From the NCBI GenBank assembly GCA_947396885.1, contig OX377203.1, positions 24,059,253-24,123,252 of the forward strand: a stretch of 64,000 nt of DNA, written 5' to 3'. The stretch comes from Heligmosomoides polygyrus polygyrus (Eukaryota > Nematoda > Chromadorea > Rhabditida > Heligmosomidae). Positions 44,460 to 61,299 of the stretch are shown in pieces (within the stretch, counting starts at the first letter, position 1; every line of letters begins with the position of its first letter). The position numbers and the translations under genes are program-made. The notes under the pieces were generated by a model that worked only from the letters and a program-made list of their open reading frames with translations, ran no database searches and was not told where the DNA came from.

Positions 44460-44655
44460 GGATCCAGTGTCTGCCATATAATGACTTGTGGTGGTCAGCC
44501 GATGAACAAATCAATGCTTTGTCCTTCCCAACAAGTCGCGACCAATTCAACGAACCCGGAGGTATGGAAGGTTTGGTTGGCCTGGGGCAGAAATCCGAAC
44601 CAGGAACCTGGTATCGGGTGCACGCGACAGCCGGCAGTTCCTCCAAGTGTGCCTC
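44460..44655 (-). mobile_element. SINE copy lacking its 3' part
   Basis: ATAATGACTTGTGGTGGTCA, CCGATGAACAAATC, GGTTTGGTTGGCCTGGGG and the head ACGCGACAGCCGGCAG, well conserved. Confidence 0.8.
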
Positions 44656-44754
44656 GGAAATTCAAGCACAACGAAGCAAACGATGAATCGAGAGAACAAT
44701 GTTCTAAGCGACACGACTCACCGAAGTAGGGAAGGCGAACGAAGCTCCCAGCTT

Positions 44755-44860
44755 CGTTGGACGTCCGTGTATCAGAGACGCGTTGACATGAGCCAAACGT
44801 CGGAAGTCATGTGGATCGGCCACGTAGTGCGTTCGCTGATACTCGTTGGACGTAGGCGAC
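44755..44860 (+). mobile_element. Small RTE fragment
   Basis: Reads RRVDMSQTSEVMWIGHVVRS, the GHV(M/V)R tail motif of the second RTE lineage. Confidence 0.5.
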
Positions 44861-44989
44861 TAGATTCAAAAAGATCTGATAGAAAGCAGACCTTACATAG
44901 CAGTTGTGCTCTTGTTACAGGCTCTCTCCAATACTGTTATCCGATTTTTATTCGGCTTAGGTTTCGGCGAGTTTCGCCTTCTTGAGAGC

Positions 44990-45118
44990 ATGGAGTAGTC
45001 GGAAACATCTACAACACTACCAGCCCAAACATCTAGTACAGGATTCTAATCTCAACAAGCATAGATACTTTGAAATGATATTTGGACTCCTAGTGTTGTA
45101 GATGTCACCGACTATTCC
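44990..45118. repeat. Short inverted repeat
   Basis: GTAGTCGGAAACATCTACAA (44996-45015) pairs with TTGTAGATGTCACCGACTAT about 80 bases downstream. No coding potential; could be a small MITE. Confidence 0.6.
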
Positions 45119-46874
45119 AGGCTCTGAAGAAGGCGACTCGCTGAAACGTGAACCGAAAAATTGGATCACAATCTTTGTGAGCGGCTATAACAAGAACGCT
45201 AACAATCCAACTACGTTGTACTTCTCCTTCTTCTTCAGCGTTTGTCCCTCTTCGAAGCAGGGTCCGCTCTCTGGTATGACGACGCCACTTTCCACGATCA
45301 AATGCTTGATCGAGGTGGATACCTGCTTCCTTTAAGTTCATTTATTTATTTATTTATTTATTTATGCGCCCATGAAGGACACGCTAAAGTTGAAACAATC
45401 TAACCAACCAAACAAACAAAATAGGCAATTACAATCATGGAATGTAAAGGTAGTGCTATTCATGAAACAAGTTGACAGATGAAGGAGATTTCTCGCCAAG
45501 TGGACCGAATCGGTTCAAGTGTCCTAATGCGATCACCTCTAGCTACGATTTTTTTTTTCGTGGTTTCCCGGGAACGAGGTTAGAATATCCTCCATGATTT
45601 GACAAAACGTTTTTGTCGTGTAAGCTGAGTCCAGGCAAAAGATGATCGAGAAGAGAGGAAAATGTCAGACCGGCAACAACCCGTGATGGCCGAAAATCGA
45701 AACTGTGCATAGCAGTAGGTGTAGCCCTCCCCTTGGTAGAGGCTCCTCGGGCGTGACCAGGCTTAAGCACAGTTGCAGGGCAGGCGTATTCAGGACAACG
45801 TCTACTGCTCTTCAAAGGCTAGATGGTCATGTGCAACGTATCAAGCCAGCGTTGCCTAAGCCGTCCTTTAGGCCGTTTTCCAGGCACTTCCATGTTGAGG
45901 CCAATCTTCCGAATGGTGTCATCACTATCGCGAAGAACGTGGCCGTACCAACGGAGGCGAGTCGCAACCCGCTTGTTTGCAGGCCAGCACTCAGCTCCAT
46001 ATATCGCTACTGGTCGGACAACGGTTCCATAAATCTTCGATATAAGGCGTTCCGGTATCTTCCTGTCGCATAAAACACCTTCATCGAGCGCCATTTGGAC
46101 CACGCTGCGCTAACGCGTGAGTTAACTTCGAAAGTCGGACTACCGTCAGACGCGACCGCAGAGCCTAGGTGCTCGAAGTTTGTCGTCCGTACGAGCGCAG
46201 TGCCATTGATCTCAATGGACCCGGTCTCGTTTACGTCTGTCGTCAAGTACTCGAATTTTTTGGCGTTTAGCTTGAGCCCAAACATCGCTAAACGGTTGTA
46301 CCAAGCGTGCGCTTGTCGCTCGAGTTCGGTCTTCTCTTCGCTTGCAAGCATTACGTCATCTGCTTACAGCAGCGTCCAACGGGTAGGCCTCTTAAAGTCC
46401 CTCGAAATGGCATCCATTACGACAATGAAAAGGAGTGGGAAAGCGCAGAACCTAGTGAGCACTGACGGAGATATGAAACTCCGCCGATGTGCCGGCTGGC
46501 GCTCGCACTCTACTCTTTGGGCAAGAGTAAAGTATGCGCACCCTCTCGATAAGCTCTTCGGGAACACCGTGTTGTCGTAAGGCGTACCATATGACCTCAC
46601 GCGTTACACAATCAAATGCTTTCTCTAAATCGAGAAAAGCCAGCTGCAGCGGCTTTTGCTTTTCGCGATGTCTCTTTACCAGAAGACGAGCAGCACGTAT
46701 GGCATCGATGGTGCCACAGCCGTCTCCGAAGTCACATTGATTGGCAGAAAGCTGAACGATATTGCGAATACGTGCATTTACAATTAGCTCGAAGATTTTC
46801 GTGCTGTGCGAGAGCAAACGAATTGGACGATAATTCGAGCAGTCCGCAGGAATTGCCGTCCAATTCCTGTTCAA
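45105..46874 (-). mobile_element. RTE-clade retrotransposon, copy 2 (opposite orientation, interrupted)
   Basis: Same lineage as copy 1: CSNYRPIRLLSHSTKIFE, LAFLDLEKAFDCVTREVIWY, FGLKLNAKKFEYLTTD, TRLRWYGHVLRDSDDTIRK, RWLDTLHM; the tail NLKEAGIHLDQAFDRGKWRR resumes at about 45335 after a 480-bp insertion. The tyrosine codon of the catalytic YADD box is a stop (TAA; box at about 46363-46374), and several frameshifts are present. Confidence 0.9.
45342..45820 (-). mobile_element. LINE 3' end inserted into RTE copy 2
   Basis: Begins on the plus strand with (TTTA)n, that is a (TAAA)n 3' tail in minus orientation, and splits the RTE reading between DTLHM and NLKEAG. About 480 bp, so a 5'-truncated insertion. 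A related scrap occurs near 1.46-1.52 kb. Confidence 0.65.
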
Positions 46875-47307
46875 CTACGTTATGCTGGATTCATCGAAAG
46901 TCGAACTTGAGCGGTTCTTCATGGAGCATAACTCTTCGTTCCTCGTCATCAGCTATGAGTGAGCACTCGGACATCACCGCCATCAACTCCTGACCTTCCA
47001 AAATCCAATGGCTATCCTCGAAGAGGAAAGTCTTTTGGTTCAACCAGAAAAGCTAGATCAACCTTTCGGCTGAGTTCACCTCACTAGGCTAGGCAGTGGT
47101 TTCTTTGAGATTTCCTTTAACACATAACATCACTCATTCTAAAATCATTGCTACATGACATCCAAGCGATATTTCTAATATTTTATAAGAAAAACCTGCA
47201 ACAATAGCTTCAGCTCGTAACAAGTAACAATGAATGTGAGTAACTAAACAATCCTATTATCTAAGGTATGCAACGACAGTTTATGAGCGACATGGCAACA
47301 TGACAAC

Positions 47308-49768
47308 CTAGTGGAAGACACCGAGCAGATCTTGCTCCCGGAAGATTGAGTACTCCTTCTCCTCAACCACCACCTAAAGCAAACACTTTAGAAGTTGGTC
47401 AAAAGCGAATTAATAGAACCTAGAGATACCTTAGTGCCACCATACTCAGGAAGAAGAACACGATCACCAGCCTTCACACACATGGGGACGAGTTCCCCCT
47501 TCTCATTTCGAGCTCCTGGACCGGCAGCAATGACCGTCGCCTCGAGCACCTTGAAAATACCACCTTGCAAAGAGACATGCAAAGTGGGAATAATGAACCA
47601 CAGAAGACCCTACCTTTCCTTGGGCCTTTTCTGGAAGCATAATGCCTCCCTTCGTTTTCGTTTCGGCCGCGACGCGCTCTACCAACACTCGGTCATGGAG
47701 AGGCTTGAAGGACTTCAGGAGATCACTAGCCTGCAACGAAACCAGAATTAGGACGAACGAGGTCCTTCTTGCACAGGAAGGCACATGCTTGCCCAGTTAC
47801 ATCAAAAACAGCCTAGCTCAGTTCACCATGGAAATAGAACACAACTGAACTGCATAAAATCATTAGTTTCTTCAACATAAACTTTGTGTAGAGCCGCCTA
47901 CAATGTAAACCACCCTCCGACCCTATTTGCACCATTTTTTTTGTCAAAACTTAACTGAACCCAAAGTGGCCCTGAGTAGGAGGGAGAAGGTCACGTTGTG
48001 ATTACACCACAAATAGCATGTCAAGTTACATAAAATCCAAAAATTGTGGCACACTACTGCACTTAATTTTGCCAACGGTCACAATGGGTGGCACTCTGAT
48101 CACAAAGAATTTTTTTTTTCATTTGACGTGTGCAGATATCCACTAAATAGCAATTGACACCCTCAACACCTCACTCCGAGGCGACTTGGTGTCCTTGACT
48201 GTGTCAGACCCAGAATTTCTCGCCTTTCCCTCGGCAGAAAGTTGAAAAATGCTAGAAGCAAAGCGATTGATGGCCACTATGTATGATTCCCATTACCTGC
48301 ATCTCTACACTAGTCGCAGAGAGCTTGCCACGCTGTTAGAATACATATATTACCGCTCCGAACGTTTGTATTCGAAACATTGGAGACAAAACCTCTGAAT
48401 TTACGAAGAAAAAAGGTGAGCCCTTTTCTAGACTTGTATAAAGGTATTCCAAACAAATGTTCCAGTTAAGCAGATGTTCCAGCTCTGGCTTCACCACGAT
48501 TTATAGGCATTTCATTTCCGTGACACCATATGCTGCTAGAAAAAACCAAAAGCGTTCATTTTTGCCCACGTGAGTTCTACCATTACAACCCCAATGCTAT
48601 GTGTGAAATGATCAGCTACCAAACTTCCCAACATCGACCGTTTTGAAGTTACAGAAAATGCTCCATGGAGAGGTCTCCGCTACCGCAGCGAATGCAACGC
48701 GTACAGTGTGGCTGTCTCCGGGAGCTAAACTACAGCGCGCATCTCTCCTGATGATAAAGATGTTGTGCTGTTTTCGTACAGCCATTCATCCCACACCCGA
48801 TGCCATGTCACACCTCCCGGCTTTTATTGAGGAGACAGAGTGATGAATCCTCCGATTAGGATAGCACAGTTTCGAGACAAACTGATAGCTTAGGAGAAAC
48901 GGCGCGGAACAGAAACGCCAGGGCGGTGATAAAGGCCAGCCCCAATCAGGTAATGAAAAGAGAACGCCTGTGTTGTGTAGGTACAGCCTTCCGAGACCAG
49001 AAAACCACCTAACAAGGTTGAATATGAAGTTCGAAGCAACTGGACTGCGAGGAGCCTAACCTAGAGGATGGGAGAATCCCGGTGCAATCCCAATGAAGGG
49101 GTCCACCTTATGACGGGACCTGCGTTCTTGTCCTCGTCCTCTTGGCGTGTCCACCTCCACCCTGGGCTTCCTTGAGAATCTAGCGGCTGCCTTACATTGT
49201 ACACTAATTTGCATATGTCTCCACTTTAACTATAATTTAAATGTGTGTATAGGGTCCCCACCTTTAATGGGATTGCATCAGAATGCAATTAAGAGACATC
49301 TCGGCTAATCTAAGCTACGGTATTGCCCACCTTAGAAGAAACGCTGGTGGATGGCACGAGCAGTGAATCTTGCGACTAAACTGAAGGTTCAGAATCAAGC
49401 CCATTCAAACGTGCGCCTGAGACCGCTCTCTGATAAGACTGCACCGCAAGTTTTTTAAGAACGGAAGCTGTAGAAAACCCAAGATTGAGAAACTCGTTAA
49501 GTGATGCTGGGTAGACAGCCGTCTGGAGATGGCGGGACGGATTCAAAACTTCACACAATCGTAGAGTCTTACCAAGAGGAACACCTACGGCTACAAAACG
49601 GCAGCGGGAAGTTCCAGCCTCACCGCTCCTCTCGCTAAATGCTCACCAAACTTTTGATTCAAGTGCATTGGACGAATAAAAAGTGGTGTTTCCCAGCCTA
49701 TAAGCTGTCGAGAAGTAGACGTGAAACATGAAACTCACGATAGCACGTCGAACAGCGGTGAAGAACAT
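47308..49768 (-). CDS. hsp-10: HSP10 / CPN10, mitochondrial co-chaperonin
   Basis: Caps the HSP60 ring in the mitochondrial matrix. Four exons, right to left: 49739-49768, 47614-47730, 47430-47549, 47308-47373, all phase 0, giving 110 residues. Starts [20 protein letters not shown], then [59 protein letters not shown] and ends [15 protein letters not shown]. The mobile loop ([13 protein letters not shown]) that binds HSP60 is intact. The first ten residues are basic/hydrophobic, as expected for the uncleaved mitochondrial signal. Exon 47430-47549 uses an unusual acceptor, TTTTCAAG. Intron 1 is 2.0 kb, long for this gene. Divergent from HSP60. Confidence 0.95.
48960..49210. repeat. Dispersed repeat in HSP10 intron 1
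   Basis: Contains GAGAATCTAGCGGCTGCCTTA, closely matching 28.83-28.86 kb; otherwise nothing recognised in the 2-kb intron. Confidence 0.4.
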
Positions 49769-50040
49769 CTCGGCGGAATGGAAGCGCGGTCGGAACTCGG
49801 CAGAAGTGAAGCGCCGCGCCGTGGCCGGCGGCGGCGGGGCGGAGCCGGCCAATCGCGGCCGCGTTCTGGAACATTCCGCCCTTTAATTTCGCTGCCGTGC
49901 GTTCAAAGCCCCGACTTGCATCATTCGCTCTGCCTGCGGTCGCGTTTCGTTCGTTTCCCTTCTTGGAGGTCCGCTTCTTTCCCGTGACACCCTCATCGTC
50001 CGGTCCTCAGCTGTACTCGTGACCCCGACGAGGCCCTCCG
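49769..50040. promoter_or_regulatory. Shared divergent HSP10/HSP60 promoter region
   Basis: GC-rich island lying upstream of the HSP10 start. It holds a GGGGCGG box (about 49836-49842), a CCAAT box (49849-49853) and a perfect heat-shock element just to its right. The HSP60 start codon is 1.58 kb from the HSP10 start codon. A 5'-untranslated HSP60 exon beginning here and spliced to 51339 would make the promoter truly shared. Confidence 0.65.
49863..49877 (+). promoter_or_regulatory. Heat-shock element
   Basis: TTCTGGAACATTC at 49864-49876 is three perfectly alternating nTTCn/nGAAn units, the HSF1 binding consensus, about 100 bases from the HSP10 start codon. Confidence 0.85.
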
Positions 50041-51338
50041 GGTGAAAACGGCCACGGAGAGACTTTCCCGTCGTGCTGGCCCTGCTTTCTAGGCTTCTGG
50101 TGACATTGCAGACGTCTGCCGCTGTCTCTTTTCAGAGGAATATCCTTTCTAACCTTAGAGGCCTTTAAGCGCAAGGGGAAACCATTCTTGATGTTTTACG
50201 TATCTGACAGCTCTTCCCTAGTCACAATAAATCCAGATGTACTACAACTTGAACGGTAATTAAGTGTTCATCTTCAGAGCAACATTTTGTATGCAAATCT
50301 CGAGAGGGTTTCACGTATCGGTCGTAGCTGTACCTTATCGATAGAAAGCGTTGGTTCCGTATTGTGGTTGTGGTGCAGTCGTTACAGTGCTTAAGTTTTT
50401 GTCGTATAAGATTCTGTACAAATTCAATATGCTATTAGGAGTGGACCTTCGCTCAGGACACGAGAGTTTTTTAACAACTATGGTTATTAAGTAGAAGGAA
50501 GATAGTTAACCATCGCTACGGTTGTGTTTCGTTCAAGTGAGATTAGAAAACTATGCGGTGCTAACACGTCAAGACGACGAGGGAATATAACGCATGTCTC
50601 GTTATACGGTGCACCCCCCCCCCTCATTGGGATTTTTATGCGCCGTTGGTGTACTTGCACCAGCTTGCATCTGGACTTCGCTGATCCACTTCTATTGGTG
50701 AATCCACACCTGTCCTCTGACAAAGGTAAATAATCGTTGAATACAAACTGATTCCTCCAAGTCGTGACAGCTGTTGAACAGATTTGTATTTCTGCTTGCC
50801 TTTAGTACCATAAATGATTGCTAGGTAAGTGACCCCAACCGCAACCTAGTGATATCCTTGGTCTCGTTAGTTCCACTTGGCTTCCAAGAGGGTCTATAAG
50901 CTGCGTTCCTATCAGCGGCAGTGGTGGATCCTTGGGACAGGTCATACTGATACTACAGTCAATTGGAGTACCTCCTGAAACATCCTGAATCATAGTGGAT
51001 GATGGGTATTAGCTCGTCGTTCCTTTCGATGTGTCCACGATTCCAGATGATGTCTTTTCACGGAGGATTCTCGGAAAAATTCGAGGGAGAAATGGCTTGG
51101 CATGGGAAAACTAACACAGCTCCCACTTCAAGTGTGCCGTTCCTGGTCCAAGAGTTCATTAGCATTACATTAAAACGAGGGTGCTTTCATTTCTCATCAA
51201 TGTTGTGCGGTGAAAGAGCACTTCTTCTATCCTTCCTGTTCTTGCTCTGCTCTTTTGTGAAGTCGCATGCGCAAACCGTGCGAACGACAATCAGCATCTG
51301 TCTGTGCACTCTTCTGTTCTAAATCGATTTCATTACAG
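50041..51338. other. Probable HSP60 5' intron or outron
   Basis: No coding exon recognised. Ends in TTTCATTACAG at 51338, ten bases before the HSP60 start codon, so it is either an intron in the 5' UTR or the outron of a trans-spliced transcript. A stretch at 50535-50735 with a poly-C run looks repetitive. Confidence 0.5.
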
Positions 51339-51347
51339 ATCCCAAGA

Positions 51348-57756
<6,409 letters not shown>

Positions 57757-57789
57757 TCATCTCGCGCACTGGCTGAGCGCCTAGGTGCC

Positions 57790-58290
57790 GTTCCCAGCTT
57801 GTCAGACATCGTCCCACTTGTTATGTTGTTCATATCAGCGCTCAATTGTTGTATGTTGCATGTTGTAGATGTAGTTGATTGTAGTTGTTATACTAGGCAT
57901 AGTAGGTTCTTGTTACATTATTCCTGTTCTGCGTTGCGTCGGAAGTAACTAATTGCATCTCATCACACGTTGTTGATTTTCATGTTTACCATAGACACAA
58001 GTAAATATTTTTCCCTTTTCACTGATTTTTTAGTGGTATGGGAGGATATGTAGATGGCTACACTCGCTATCTCGTAAGAGGTGCGCAGTAGGCCCTACAT
58101 TGGGACATAAATTTTGGGACCCAAACCATAGACTTATTGTTAGCCGTTGATTTTAAGAACTATCGAAAAAGGTGGAAAGCATTAGTTTGGTCGTTAGTTG
58201 TGGTCGCTGTGTTTACTTCTGCCACCAATATGCGGCAATAGCAGCTATCCTTGCTATCCTTGAAATTGTTTTGCTTTTCCCGCCGCTTGT
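57790..58290. other. HSP60 3' flank, nothing recognised
   Basis: Untranslated region and spacer; no clear AATAAA within 250 bases of the stop. Confidence 0.4.
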
Positions 58291-58299
58291 AGGTGTGGG

Positions 58300-58800
58300 A
58301 ACGAATTGGGAAAGTCCAGTTTCTTAGCCAATAGGGAAGTCTCAGGTGTATTTGTTTGAACGTGAAAACGAATACCACTGCGAGAATCTCCATACTTCAA
58401 ATAGAAGAAATGCTTCATTTTCGGAAAGTCCTTGAACTTATCGAGTTAAAGACACTGAACTGTAACTAAGGCATGGCGTTGTCGCAAGAGGAAGTGCCTT
58501 CCACACATCGAGTAATCGAGAAAAAGCAGAAATGTTGCTGCATAGGAGTGCAGTCAGGGTGCTCCGACTCCTTGGCTTGCAGTATTTTTGGATTTTTCTT
58601 TGCGAATTCTGTATCTGGAACGTATTGCCTTCTACGATTAAACTATTAGAACCTCAAGTACGTTCAAGGACTAAAAAATGCAAAAATGGAGCACACTTTT
58701 CTACAGTTTGAAGTGTGGAGATTCTCGATGTGGTATCCATTTCCGTCGTTCAGACATAGGTCTTGGGCCCTTCCCTGATTTGTAGCTGACAAGGCGATTT
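58300..58800. repeat. Inverted copies of the 9.9/10.8 kb dispersed repeat
   Basis: AATACCACTGCGAGAATCTCC-type block at about 58370-58395 and its inverse GGAGATTCTCGATGTGGTAT near 58718; same family as 9890-10940. Confidence 0.55.
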
Positions 58801-59083
58801 TAGCTGACAGCTGACAAATAAGCATCCGTCGCCCTATCAAACTGGCGTCGATAACGATTTCGATAGCTAACTATAAGAGAATATCGTCCGTATAAGCCGA
58901 CGAGATCATATTCATGCCGACCGTTTGCAAAAAGGTGCTAGTCGAATTCGACCGTTTGTGTGGAAAGGGTAGTTCCCAGCCTTTAGTATTCCAAATCCAT
59001 CCTCACGCCGCACCGATGCTCTAAGGAACGAGGCTTTATGAGAACGCGTATCTACTTCCAAAGTTAATGGTCTAGTCCCGCAG

Positions 59084-59153
59084 GTGCACAGGAGGAAAAG
59101 ACATCGGAAGAATTCAGCGTCGAAGAGGTAGTGAAGAAGATGAACGCTCGGAT
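59084..59153 (+). CDS. Candidate exon, unidentified
   Basis: Acceptor GTCCCGCAG and donor AT|GTGAGT frame a 70-base exon reading AQEEKTSEEFSVEEVVKKMN. The EEFSVEEVVKK part faintly recalls the start of a chromodomain, but no following exon was found, so this is not claimed. Confidence 0.3.
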
Positions 59154-59214
59154 GTGAGTCCTGGCCTGTTCCACTCAACTGCTATTACTGCGCTAACGCA
59201 TCACCAATACCAGT

Positions 59215-59790
59215 TGTCGTTCAGTTGAGCATCGAATTGCCCGAGTGTGCTCTAGCAAAGTTTCCGTGAGTCCTTGTAGCGTGTCAGAGCACTCTAGTGC
59301 ATCCTTGCTCGAGGGCGACAAAGAGTATCTCTGTTTCATTTACGGCTTTCACGAAAAATTCCAACGGACGAGTTAGTGGGCGTCCTAGTGTTTTTCTACA
59401 TCCAGTCCATTATGATTGTCGTCCACTTCGTATAACGTGCGGCACGCCCTACGTGGCTGGCCCACCTAATTTTCGGCGACTTGGAACAGATGATAGTCTC
59501 TGATACACGAATGTCGACGAATCGCGGACTCCGGAAGCCTCCAGCATTTCAGTATTGTCACTCCGAGCGTCCTATCGATTCCACGCTTTCGTGTTCACTT
59601 TGCCATCGTAAGGACAGATTTCCCCAGCGTACGCTAGTGCAGGAAGGAAATAGGTAAGCACGGAGCCGACGCTCTTCGTCTTCTTTACGACCTCTTCGAC
59701 GTTCTGGAAAGATTCACAAACCGCTCGTTTCTTGCGCCAGCGTACGCTTCAAAAACAATGCGCCCTTCGAAAACTGTCTGAACACGCGAA
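59215..59790 (-). mobile_element. RTE-type C-terminal fragment
   Basis: Eroded copy of the tail seen intact at 35.8-36.3 kb: GCCCACCTAATTTTCGGCGA, GGTGGGCGTCC-type and GGCTTTCACGAAAAATTCC blocks in minus order. Confidence 0.7.
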
Positions 59791-59934
59791 GTGTGACGCG
59801 GAAAGTGGAACTGAGGTGGTACTCGGAGCATGAACAGATTCTAAGATCTTCGTCGTTGTTCGGGTTTCAGAGACGCTGTTGCTGGGCGACGATCAGGTGG
59901 GCGCGCATCGCAATGCACTTCGTTGACATCCGCG

Positions 59935-60150
59935 GACTCCAGGGTGGGTGACATTCAAGCTGCTCGTGTGCAAACTGCTTTCGTCGCTCAGGAGACTCCG
60001 CAGCTGGACGCTCTTCGAGCGCAGAATCAGGCTCGGGAAGGGACTCCAGGGTGTGTGCCATACAAGCTGCTCGTATGTAGACTGCTTTCGTCGCTCTAGG
60101 GGACTCCGCGGATGGGTTCTGCGCTCTTTGAGCGGAGAAGCGCATATGGC
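59935..60150 (+). repeat. Tandem duplication, two ~109-bp units
   Basis: GGACTCCAGGGTGGGTG (59936) recurs as GGACTCCAGGGTGTGTG (about 60045), and both continue with CAAGCTGCTCGT, CTGCTTTCGTCGCTC, GACTCCGC and CGCTCTT(C/T)GAGCG. Confidence 0.8.
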
Positions 60151-60231
60151 TGAAACAATACGCAGAAAACGCGCAACGTCATGTAGCCGTCGAAACTCCT
60201 TAGATCTAGATGTTCAGCTGAGATGCAAGAG

Positions 60232-60312
60232 TGCCACGACGCTTGGGAACCGAACCCCCGACATTCCTCCCATGAAGTAAGCCCGCTACCCACTGTACCA
60301 CGACCCACTTGC
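60232..60312 (-). repeat. tRNA-like element
   Basis: Minus strand: GGTACAGTGGGTAGCGGG (A-box-like) and GGGGTTCGGTTCCC (B-box-like), about 50 bases apart. Confidence 0.5.
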
Positions 60313-61299
60313 CAGCGGCGCCATCGCGGGCGCACAAGACATTGATCGATCAATCGACAAGGTGGACGCCGACGCGTGATCTCTAAGCAGCAGAGCGCAG
60401 ACGGCCGGTATACGGTAACCATTCAAGGATGCATTCGTCGGAATCGTTTCTCAGTCAGAATGAAATCTAGCGCTTCTGAGTCGCACAAACGAGGAGGACC
60501 TATGCGCTACTTTGGCACGCAACACGCTCGTTGCTAGCGCCTGATTGAAAAAATAGATGATCAGCGGGACCCCAATTGATTTAGATCGTCTACACCTACA
60601 CTCAAGAAACAGCAGCCCTCACCACTACCCTGACATATGATAGAAAACCGGAAATATTGCTTGACACCGGCTTGAACAATTTGAAGCCACTGAACCAGTG
60701 CAGCTGTAAAAACCTGGGCATTTCAAAAATATTGTGAAGCGTTTTGCTTTCCTACTGAACAAGAACCTGATCTTTTGCTGTGACTATATTTCCAATAATG
60801 TGTGCTATCAAGCCCGTACAGATATCTGTTGTGAGTTCCATCAAAAAGTGTCATATCTTGCAACGGGCTTTGCAGATAAGAAGTCTTGAAGAACATTTAG
60901 CTCCATGGAGGAGTTACCGAAAGACCGTCCCTTCGTTAGGCCTAGAAAGAGCGCTAGGTGGCAGGCAGTGGACAGGCAAGATCGAGGTTTATTGTAATAC
61001 GAGGTTATTCCATTTGTTGCACCTAAATTACCGGCGATGATAACAGGTAGACATACCACATCCTAGTGAAGAAGGTAATGCAAGTGTTATTGATTAGTGC
61101 TCATACAGCAAACAGACCATTTGCGTCATACGGGACTTGACCAGTTATCGTAGTAATGCTGAGTGTAAAACTTAATCCAAAACGAGGGCCTAAAAACATG
61201 AGCACCAGTTCTATGTTCACATAGTAGAACGAGATTCACATACCACGTGATTTCTAGGGTAGCAGCTTACAGTTCAGAGGGAAATCACGAATATTTTTG

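Noticed and set aside
46095..46580. 161-codon plus-strand open frame
   Set aside because: Antisense shadow of RTE copy 2.
59084..59153. Chromodomain gene
   Set aside because: Only a short EEFSVEEVVKK string supports it; no exon with the rest of the domain was found.
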